Source of the DNA: UBA7662 sp041688385
GTDB taxonomy: Bacteria > Bacteroidota > Bacteroidia > UBA7662
Reading direction: 5' to 3'
DNA: 5,708 bases
Assembly: GCA_041688385.1 (NCBI GenBank)
Contig: JBDNIH010000249.1
Coordinates: forward strand, 1-5,708
In this document: in pieces, positions 1 to 5,708 of the stretch
Layout: the number at the start of each line of letters is the position of its first letter
Position numbering within the stretch: the stretch's first letter is position 1
Made by a program: the position numbers and the translations under genes
Notes under the pieces: generated by a model
Databases searched by the model: none
What the model was told of the DNA's origin: nothing
What the model saw: the letters and a program-made list of their open reading frames with translations, nothing else

Positions 1-753
1 ATTGACGGTTATTTTGCCAGCTCTGCCAATGATTATCCAATGAACTGGTGGTCGACTACCCTTAGCCTGCTGAAAAAATTCAAACCCTTGCTGCTTTTGG
101 CCAATTCCAGTAACAAAGCGCTGCTCGAAGCTGGCTTTGATCTTTTGGCCGACGCTCATTTGTACGACCAGCTCCCCGATCTTTTCCAAAAACCAATGAC
201 ACGAAAAACTGGCCAGTTGGTATTGTCCACGCCAGAAACCCATTACCATTTCATCAGTCAACATACAACTGGTAGATTAGACACACTGGCCGCTCAGCGC
301 TATGGGAACAGGAAAGCCGCCATGCTTGCCTTTTTAATGAGTTCAATTTTACCCGGCGCTCCCCTCCTCCTCGCGGGTGAAGAGGTCGGTCATGCTGTAC
401 CCCTCAAGTCAAATGAAAAGAATACGATTTTATGGTCATCTAATCCTGACATGCTCACTTTTTACAGCACTTTGCTAAAACTACGTACGACCAATGAAGC
501 ACTCAATGGTGATAAATTACAAACCGACAGTCTGAGTAACCCCAAACTACTACTTGTTCGACGGGGAGCGGGACTCCAAACCGTTTATGGGCTCATTAAT
601 CCAACCGACAGCCTTGCAACAATGCAAATCCCACTGGGTTTACAGGGAAAACGTTTCACGGATATTTATACTGGGCGCTCGGTCTTACTCGAAAAAGAAT
701 TGTTGCTGCTGGAATACAGCTTTTATCTCCTCACAGAAGACGCTACGAGCTAA
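1..753 (+). CDS. GH13 alpha-amylase-fold protein, C-terminal part, probably catalytically inactive (5' end outside window)
   Basis: The frame is open from base 1, so the gene begins upstream; the ATG at 40 is internal. Codons 1-17 align without gaps to GH13 conserved region II (family pattern IDGFRxDxA...P..FW), reading IDGYFASSA then P..WW. The stretch LKKFKPLLLLAN (codons 24-35) matches the strand that normally ends in the acid/base Glu. FISQHT (codons 84-89) matches the F-x-x-N-H-D region, and PGAPLLLAGEEVG (codons 118-130) matches the usual PGxPLIYxGQExG. A small beta domain (domain C) follows from about codon 155. Active GH13 proteins cleave alpha-1,4-glucans using Asp, Glu and Asp. Here these positions read Ser7, Asn35 and Thr89, and the region II Arg is Phe5, so hydrolysis is not expected. 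There is no internal stop or frameshift. The substrate, the N-terminal domains and any signal peptide cannot be seen. The GH13 fold assignment is firm; inactivity is inferred from the alignment. Confidence 0.88.
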   Translation: MDGYFASSANDYPMNWWSTTLSLLKKFKPLLLLANSSNKALLEAGFDLLADAHLYDQLPDLFQKPMTRKTGQLVLSTPETHYHFISQHTTGRLDTLAAQRYGNRKAAMLAFLMSSILPGAPLLLAGEEVGHAVPLKSNEKNTILWSSNPDMLTFYSTLLKLRTTNEALNGDKLQTDSLSNPKLLLVRRGAGLQTVYGLINPTDSLATMQIPLGLQGKRFTDIYTGRSVLLEKELLLLEYSFYLLTEDATS

Positions 754-806
754 AAAGTCTATTTTCACCAATAAGGAGAAGGCAAACTCCCTTTCGAAAC
801 CCAATT

Positions 807-3218
807 ATGCGACAAGACCACAAAAACACGGCAATAGGCCCTGTTACCAATTTCACAACTGGTAATCAGCTGATCTCTTTTACAACAGCAGAGGCCCAAG
901 TACAAGTGGTTTTATATACCGAAAGTATTGTACGTATTCGTGTCCTGTCTATCCAGCGCAAATTCGAAGACCATTCATATGCTGTAGTCACCACGCCACA
1001 AAAAACCGAATACACATTAAAGGATTCTGCATCTGGTTGGCTATTAAGTACAGCAAAGTTGCAGCTTCATATTCAACGTATACCCTTACGTTTCGACTTA
1101 TTGGATGCCGAAGGCAACCAGCTCGTCAGCGACGATTCGGCCTTCGGAATCTCTTTTATTGGCGATAGCATAAGCTGCTACAAGCGTCTAGGAGAGGCGG
1201 AAAAGTTTATTGGCATGGGTGAAAAAACTGGCCACCTCAACCGTAGGGGGAATGCCTATGAACATTGGAATACCGATGCTTTTGGTTACGGCGAAGAAAG
1301 TGATCCGTTGTATCTAAGCACGCCCTTTTACATGGGCGTGCACACAAACAGTGTTTACGGCATTTTCCTAGACAATAGTTACCGCTCCGTCTTCAATTTT
1401 GGTGCTTCTAATCATCGGTTCTCGTCTTTCAGCGTTGCCGATGGTGAATTAGATTATTATATGTTTGCCAGCGGCTCTGTGGCGAAAATACTCAGAGACT
1501 ACAGCTGGCTTACTGGTACCATGCCTTTACCTCCCAAATGGAGTTTAGGCTACCAACAGTGTCGATACAGTTATACTTCTGACAAACAGCTGCTCCAAAT
1601 TGCCCGAAACTTCCGGGAGAAGGAAATACCCTGCGATGTCATTTATCTCGACATACACTATATGGAGGCTTACAAAGTCTTTAGCTGGAACCATAAAACG
1701 TTTTCTAACCCCGCCAATCTGGTAAATCAACTCAAGGAAATGGGCTTCCAGTTGGTCTTGATTATCGATCCGGGTATAAAAGATGAAGCCGGTTATCGCA
1801 TACGAGAGGAACTACTTGACCAAAAATTATGCGTTACCTACCCCGACGGCACGCCTTACACCGGTGACGTCTGGCCGGGTACTTGTATGTTTCCCGATTT
1901 CACCAAAGCAGAAACACGCCAATGGTGGGGCCAACAGCTTGAAGAAAACATCCAAATAGGCATTAATGGCTATTGGAATGACATGAATGAACCCGTTAGC
2001 TGGGGCAAGTGTATGCCCGACCTGCTGGAGTTCGACTGGGAAGGTGCAGGCGCTACCCACCTCAAAGCGCACAACCAATACGGTATGCAAATGGCCCGTG
2101 CTACTTATGAAGGCGTAAAAGCACGATTAGCAGGTGCACGACCTTTTGTGCTGACCAGGGCGGGTTTCAGTGGCATTCAGCGTTATGCAGCTGTTTGGAC
2201 AGGCGACAATATTGCCAATAACGAGCATATGTTACTTGGTGTTCGGCTTATGAGTAGCATGGGCTTAGCTGGTTTGCCCTTTACGGGAATGGATGTGGGT
2301 GGATTTGTAGGAGAAGCAGATGCTGCACTTTTCTCCCGTTGGATGCAAATTGGGGCCTTTTCTCCGCTTTTCCGTGGTCACAGCATGATAAATAGCAGAG
2401 ATGCAGAGCCGTGGGCATATGGCGAGGCCGCCTCGGAAATTTCCGCCAATTTTATACGCTTGCGCTACCGTTTGATGCCCTATTTATACAGTAGCATGAG
2501 AGAAGCTAGTCGTACCGGCTTACCCTTGGTGCGTAGTCTAGCTATTAATTATACCTATGACCCTATAATTTACGAAAACCGTTGGTCGAACCAGTATTTA
2601 TTTGGTGCTCAAATTTTAGTGGCGGCGGTAGATTCCCTTCAGCACATTCAAAAGATTTATTTGCCAGAGGGAGAATGGCAATTGCTTTACAATGAAGAAC
2701 GATTTATTGGCGGCAATGAAATTAGATTTGATACCCCACCTGAAATACTTCCGGTTTTTATAAAAGCAGGAAGCATTATACCAACATTGCCCTCAGCACC
2801 TGCTCACCAGGAAGAAAAAGCAGCAGAAGTGCTTTGTCTACATCTATATACTGGCGGCAATAAAACCAGCTTTGACTTATACGACGATGACGGCAAAACC
2901 CATGCTTTCGAAAAAGGGGCATATATGGAGCGGAACTTGTCGCACGATCCAGAGGCAAAAAAACTAACAATTGATGCTGTTTCGGGTAATTACGTTCCAG
3001 CTTGGAAACAGCTGAAGCTTTACTTTCACGGCTCTGCACCCAAAAAAGTAAGCATAGCAGGAATTGAGTTAAGCATTGATACCGAAACCCATCAATTTAT
3101 CACACCGCTATCAAACTTCGACCCTTTCCATAAATCCACGGCTTTTCCATACGAGCACAAGCTGCTGAGCTGGGTGCGCTTCGACTGGTCTAAGGATAAA
3201 ATAGAAATCAACTACTAA
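807..3218 (+). CDS. GH31 family glycoside hydrolase, probable alpha-glucosidase
   Basis: This 803-residue protein should release glucose from non-reducing ends of alpha-glucosides or malto-oligosaccharides by the retaining GH31 mechanism. Domains in order: an N-terminal galactose-mutarotase-like beta domain (about 10-225, with FIGMGEKTGHLNRRG near 135-150); the TIM barrel, opening with PLPPKWSLGYQQCRYSY near 240; beta domains from about 600; and a DUF5110-type module at about 674-757 (LYDDDGKTHAFEKG). The nucleophile is Asp392 in WNDMNEP. The acid/base is Asp467 in WTGDN, preceded by the family signature RAGFSGIQRYAAVW. The substrate-pocket motif near 281 reads LDIHYM rather than the common LDIDYM, a variant I recall from archaeal MalA. 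There is no signal peptide, so it is probably cytoplasmic. ATG 807 is the only plausible start between the upstream stop and the conserved N-terminal domain. The gene lies 53 bp after the GH13-like gene on the same strand, suggesting co-transcription. The family is certain; exact substrate specificity (glucoside, xyloside or other) is not. Confidence 0.95.
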   Translation: MRQDHKNTAIGPVTNFTTGNQLISFTTAEAQVQVVLYTESIVRIRVLSIQRKFEDHSYAVVTTPQKTEYTLKDSASGWLLSTAKLQLHIQRIPLRFDLLDAEGNQLVSDDSAFGISFIGDSISCYKRLGEAEKFIGMGEKTGHLNRRGNAYEHWNTDAFGYGEESDPLYLSTPFYMGVHTNSVYGIFLDNSYRSVFNFGASNHRFSSFSVADGELDYYMFASGSVAKILRDYSWLTGTMPLPPKWSLGYQQCRYSYTSDKQLLQIARNFREKEIPCDVIYLDIHYMEAYKVFSWNHKTFSNPANLVNQLKEMGFQLVLIIDPGIKDEAGYRIREELLDQKLCVTYPDGTPYTGDVWPGTCMFPDFTKAETRQWWGQQLEENIQIGINGYWNDMNEPVSWGKCMPDLLEFDWEGAGATHLKAHNQYGMQMARATYEGVKARLAGARPFVLTRAGFSGIQRYAAVWTGDNIANNEHMLLGVRLMSSMGLAGLPFTGMDVGGFVGEADAALFSRWMQIGAFSPLFRGHSMINSRDAEPWAYGEAASEISANFIRLRYRLMPYLYSSMREASRTGLPLVRSLAINYTYDPIIYENRWSNQYLFGAQILVAAVDSLQHIQKIYLPEGEWQLLYNEERFIGGNEIRFDTPPEILPVFIKAGSIIPTLPSAPAHQEEKAAEVLCLHLYTGGNKTSFDLYDDDGKTHAFEKGAYMERNLSHDPEAKKLTIDAVSGNYVPAWKQLKLYFHGSAPKKVSIAGIELSIDTETHQFITPLSNFDPFHKSTAFPYEHKLLSWVRFDWSKDKIEINY

Positions 3219-3220
3219 GC

Positions 3221-5110
3221 CTAAAGATTTTCGTTCAGAAACTTCTCGATAGCATGGTAGAGCTGAATACGGTTCTCCTGGTTACGGAAACCGTGCCCTT
3301 CGTTTTCTTTAACGATATAATCGACGGTAATTCCACGTGCCGCTAAAGCTTCAACAATCTGATCCGACTCTGCTTTTTTTACTCTGGGGTCACGTGCGCC
3401 TTGCACAACCATCAAGGGAACTTGTATTTTTTCGGCATGGAATACAGGCGAAACTTCCACAAAATAAAGACTATCCTTTTTTGGGTGACCAATCATTTCG
3501 TAATACATTTCCCGCTCCTGCTCCCAATAAGGCGGAATGGTTTGCAGCAGCGTAAATAAATTAGAAACGCCAACATAATCGATACCACAACGGTATAAAT
3601 CGGGCGTAAAAGCCAATCCAGCTAAGGCGGCATACCCGCCATAACTGGCTCCAAAAATGGCAATACGGCTCGGGTTGGCGATACCTTCAGCAACCAAATA
3701 TTTCACCCCGTCGCTAATATCGTCCTGCATCTTCAGTCCCCACTGTTTAAAACCGGCTTCCCAAAATGCCCTGCCATAGCCGGTGGAGCCCCGGAAATTC
3801 ATTTGTAATACTGCATAACCCCGATTGGCTAAAAATTGGACATTGGTGTCAAAACGCCAAAAATCCCTTGCCCACGGCCCACCATGTGGCATCACGATAA
3901 CAGGCAGATTTTTGGCATCCATGCCGACAGGTAGGGTAAGATAACCATGGATAGTTAGTCCATCCCGACTGATATAAGTAATGGGTCGCACCGCCGCCAT
4001 CATTTCTTTTTTCAGCCATGGGCTAACCTCTGATAATTTGTCGAGTTTGCCTGTGGAACAGCTGTAATAATAAAAGGAACCCAATGTGCGGTCCGAAAAG
4101 GTACGGATCACAAAATGCTCTTCGCTCTCGTCAATGGAGCTAAACATCACCTCATCCTTATTGTCCAATTGCGCCCTAATTTCATCATACAATCCGGCAG
4201 CAATGGCATCAAGAAAGACCAAACGCCCTTTTGAGTCTGTATAATGAATCAAAGTAGGCGTTTTCCGCTTTTTAGAGTAGCCTATCCAATCCACATCATT
4301 GTTGGGCGCTTCATATAACAAGGTATCTTCCCGTTGAAGCAGCAAGTCGTATTTAACAGCCGCAGCTTTGTCCCTGCCTAAGTTAGAGATGGCATAAACT
4401 TTAGCAGGCGCTTCAAAATCGAAAAACAAAGGTTTGAAAGTATTTTTATAACCCATTTCCAGCACTTTTTTAAATGCCTGCTTTTCATTTTCGCGGTATA
4501 GAAAACTGTTGGTCACGCCGTCCGTGGTCGTTATTAGCCGTATAATTCCATTGTGGTCGGTGAGATAGGCCGAATAATTACCAGGATTGCGAATTTCAAG
4601 CCGCAATGCAGCCGTAGCGAGATCAATGCGGTAAACGTCGAATACACGTGGGTCTCGTTGGTTAAGCTCAATAAGCATCTCATCATCGGCCTCATCAAGT
4701 GCATCCAAAATGCTCGTGCGCACGCCACTAAAACGGGTCAACTCCCTATACTGACTTCCATCAAATGCGACGGTACTCAAAAAGTAGTTCTCATCACCCC
4801 CTTCGTCCCGCAAAAAATACAATCGCTGATTCGAAGCCCAGCCAAACTTGGCGATGTCTCTTTCGGTCACACTTGTAATTCGCCATATGCTATCCGTACC
4901 AGTTCGCTGAACATGAATATTCATGCGATTTTCATACGGCGCTAAAAAGGCAAGATATTGCCCATCTGGCGACAGCTGATAGTATACCTTCTCCGGATTC
5001 CGAAACAATGTTTCAATAGCCATCCTTTCCACGACTTGTTTGGGCGTTGGTGCGCAGGAAAACAAGACCAAAAAACTCCAGAGTAGTAAATTTCGCTTTC
5101 GAACTATCAT
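3221..5110 (-). CDS. S9 family (prolyl oligopeptidase-type) serine peptidase, lipoprotein
   Basis: This 629-residue serine peptidase should cleave short peptides in the cell envelope. The N-terminus (positive MIVRKR, then a hydrophobic run) ends in a lipobox, LFSC, with the lipidated Cys at 19. The following residues (APTPKQ) lack the acidic cluster linked to surface export in some Bacteroidota, so a periplasm-facing position is more likely (inference). Residues about 40-370 carry beta-propeller-like repeats, beginning with QLSPDGQYLAFLAPYENRMN. The alpha/beta-hydrolase domain (about 385-629) contains HGGPW at 409-413, NFRGSTGYG, and an intact triad: Ser489 in GASYGGY, Asp574 in GARDPRV and His606 in EGHGF. 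The length fits S9 peptidases of the acylaminoacyl-peptidase/DPP type. ATG 5110 is favoured because it gives a complete lipoprotein signal peptide; no Shine-Dalgarno is visible, as is usual in this phylum. It faces the GH31 gene tail to tail with a 2-bp gap. Exopeptidase versus endopeptidase specificity cannot be read from the sequence. Confidence 0.95.
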   Translation of the reverse strand: MIVRKRNLLLWSFLVLFSCAPTPKQVVERMAIETLFRNPEKVYYQLSPDGQYLAFLAPYENRMNIHVQRTGTDSIWRITSVTERDIAKFGWASNQRLYFLRDEGGDENYFLSTVAFDGSQYRELTRFSGVRTSILDALDEADDEMLIELNQRDPRVFDVYRIDLATAALRLEIRNPGNYSAYLTDHNGIIRLITTTDGVTNSFLYRENEKQAFKKVLEMGYKNTFKPLFFDFEAPAKVYAISNLGRDKAAAVKYDLLLQREDTLLYEAPNNDVDWIGYSKKRKTPTLIHYTDSKGRLVFLDAIAAGLYDEIRAQLDNKDEVMFSSIDESEEHFVIRTFSDRTLGSFYYYSCSTGKLDKLSEVSPWLKKEMMAAVRPITYISRDGLTIHGYLTLPVGMDAKNLPVIVMPHGGPWARDFWRFDTNVQFLANRGYAVLQMNFRGSTGYGRAFWEAGFKQWGLKMQDDISDGVKYLVAEGIANPSRIAIFGASYGGYAALAGLAFTPDLYRCGIDYVGVSNLFTLLQTIPPYWEQEREMYYEMIGHPKKDSLYFVEVSPVFHAEKIQVPLMVVQGARDPRVKKAESDQIVEALAARGITVDYIVKENEGHGFRNQENRIQLYHAIEKFLNENL

Positions 5111-5147
5111 GAACCGCTAAGCAACTACACAAGCGTTAATTTTCGAC

Positions 5148-5225
5148 GCTAAAAAATGCTAAATAATGAACTGTAATTTTTGGTGAATAAAATCAGAAAG
5201 AGCACAACAAGCCGCTAAAAAGCAT
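5148..5225. repeat. Short A-rich GCTAAA repeats upstream of the peptidase gene
   Basis: GCTAAAAAAT (5148-5157) is followed directly by GCTAAATAAT (5158-5167), matching at 9 of 10 bases. A related GCTAAAAAGCAT occurs at 5214-5225, and a shorter CCGCTAAG at 5114-5121. They lie in the leader and upstream region of the minus-strand S9 peptidase. Given the high A+T content of this spacer they may have no function. I see no convincing Bacteroidota promoter (TTG with TAnnTTTG) here. Confidence 0.25.
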
Positions 5226-5259
5226 TTTCTAATAAAACCATTCAGTACATATGTGCTCT
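5199..5259. repeat. 8-bp perfect inverted repeat with 45-bp spacer
   Basis: AGAGCACA at 5199-5206 is matched exactly by its reverse complement TGTGCTCT at 5252-5259. The right arm overlaps a small palindrome, ACATATGT, at 5247-5254. The pair lies about 90-150 bp upstream of the S9 peptidase start and just beyond the terminator of the next gene, so it falls where a promoter or operator for the peptidase gene would be expected. The loop is too long and the stem too short for a convincing terminator. It could be an operator pair, part of the 5' leader, or chance. Confidence 0.35.
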
Positions 5260-5264
5260 AAACA

Positions 5265-5294
5265 AAAAAGACCCGCTTAATAGCGGGCCTTTTT
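5265..5294 (-). terminator. Rho-independent terminator of the T9SS-substrate gene
   Basis: A strong hairpin has arms AAAAAGACCCGCT (5265-5277) and AGCGGGCCTTTTT (5282-5294) around a 4-base loop, TAAT. All positions pair except one A-C mismatch at 5271/5288. It begins 17 bp past the stop codon of the leftward gene at 5312, and on the minus strand the stem runs into a TCTTTTTT tract, so it is best read as that gene's terminator. The near-symmetric A and T flanks mean it could also stop plus-strand transcription. It separates the T9SS gene from the downstream S9 peptidase, which therefore needs its own promoter within 5111-5264. Confidence 0.9.
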
Positions 5295-5311
5295 GTGCAG
5301 GTTGGCTTCAA

Positions 5312-5708
5312 CTACTTCACAAAACGAACTGTTTCTAGACCATTTGCGGTTTGTAGTCTCAGCTGATACAAACCTTTGGCTAGGTCTTGCACTTCTAGCT
5401 GCAGCTGGTTTTTACCCGTTGTCAGTTCAAATGTTGTGTTCACAACCAATTGACCCTGCAGATTAAAAATTTGAGCTGAAAGCCTACCGTCTACAGCAGA
5501 TTCCAACGAAATATTCATCCTATTCTGTACAGGGTTAGGGTACACTTGAAGTTGAGCGAGTTTGTTTGTTGCCACCGACTGTGAAAAAGTGCCAAAGAAA
5601 TAGTCTCTTTTGGTCTCGTTAACATAGGCATTAACACCTTGGTCCCAACTTTCGCTTACCCAACGGAATACTTTGTTATCCGCGGTATAGTTGAATGTAT
5701 TCCGATAG
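5312..5708 (-). CDS. T9SS-secreted protein, C-terminal part with type A sorting domain (5' end outside window)
   Basis: The minus-strand frame is open to the window edge (131 residues visible), so the gene starts further right; the GTG at 5575 is internal, not the start. The last 80 or so residues form a type IX secretion C-terminal sorting domain. They open with LQVYPNPVQNRMNISLE, continue through IFNLQGQLV and LAKGLYQLRLQ, and end in ETVRFVK, the usual layout of the family. This domain directs transport across the outer membrane and is normally cleaved, releasing the protein or anchoring it at the surface. The first 45 or so visible residues (YTADNKVFRWVSESWDQG, then a Tyr/Phe-rich end) resemble one unit of the Y-D-x-x-x...W...W-x-N...Y-x-Y repeats common in large Bacteroidota secreted proteins, but only one unit is visible. 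The passenger's function cannot be determined. A strong terminator follows the stop codon. Confidence 0.92.
   Translation of the reverse strand, partial: YRNTFNYTADNKVFRWVSESWDQGVNAYVNETKRDYFFGTFSQSVATNKLAQLQVYPNPVQNRMNISLESAVDGRLSAQIFNLQGQLVVNTTFELTTGKNQLQLEVQDLAKGLYQLRLQTANGLETVRFVK

Noticed and set aside
40..42. ATG 40 as the start of the GH13-like gene
   Set aside because: Codons before it form conserved region II of the GH13 barrel, so the true start must lie well upstream of the window.
773..793. Small hairpin (GGAG 775-778 with CTCC 787-790) that could hide the purine-rich tract before the GH31 gene
   Set aside because: It has four base pairs, extended only by a bulged A-T pair or two, and the purine tract is too far from the ATG to act as a normal ribosome binding site. 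It is too weak to call a regulatory element.
554..865. Plus-strand open frame of 103 codons bridging the GH13-like and GH31 genes
   Set aside because: It lies out of frame across the end of one well-supported gene and the start of another, and its translation shows no recognisable domain.
4553..4945. Plus-strand open frame of 130 codons
   Set aside because: It lies wholly antisense within the S9 peptidase propeller region, and the peptidase frame is supported by strong family motifs. Shorter antisense frames at 1545-1730, 1827-2090, 2776-3039 and 3337-3555, and the same-strand frame at 4534-4728, were rejected for the same reason.
5575..5575. GTG as start of an 87-residue stand-alone protein
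   Set aside because: The frame stays open through to the window edge and upstream residues look coding; an isolated T9SS sorting domain without a passenger or signal peptide would make no sense.

Overview
The window looks like a piece of a Bacteroidota chromosome. The clearest marker is the gene at the right edge, which ends in a type IX secretion (T9SS) C-terminal sorting domain, a module confined to the Bacteroidota and close relatives. The lipoprotein S9 peptidase, the GH13/GH31 pair and the lack of well-placed Shine-Dalgarno sequences fit the same phylum. A more exact assignment (for example Saprospiria or Lewinella-like) would be a guess.

Layout. (1) Positions 1-753, plus strand: the C-terminal 250 codons of a GH13 alpha-amylase-fold protein whose start lies outside the window. 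(2) 807-3218, plus strand: a complete 803-residue GH31 alpha-glucosidase-type enzyme, 53 bp downstream and probably in the same transcript. (3) 3221-5110, minus strand: a complete 629-residue S9 serine peptidase with a lipoprotein signal peptide, tail to tail with the GH31 gene and only 2 bp away. (4) 5111-5311: a 201-bp AT-rich intergenic stretch with an 8-bp inverted repeat and a strong hairpin terminator. (5) 5312-5708, minus strand: the C-terminal 131 residues of a T9SS-secreted protein, start outside the window.

The most notable observation is that the GH13 protein keeps the family scaffold, but all three catalytic acids appear to be replaced. The nucleophile Asp becomes Ser, the acid/base Glu becomes Asn, and the Asp of the NHD motif becomes Thr. 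The Arg that precedes the nucleophile is also lost. The reading frame is nevertheless open and clean. This looks like a GH13 pseudoenzyme encoded directly upstream of a GH31 enzyme whose catalytic residues are intact.

Taken together, the plus-strand pair suggests alpha-glucan or malto-oligosaccharide handling, with the GH31 protein doing the hydrolysis and the GH13-like protein in a binding, scaffolding or regulatory role (inference). The minus-strand genes are an envelope peptidase and a secreted protein with no evident link to the sugar genes.
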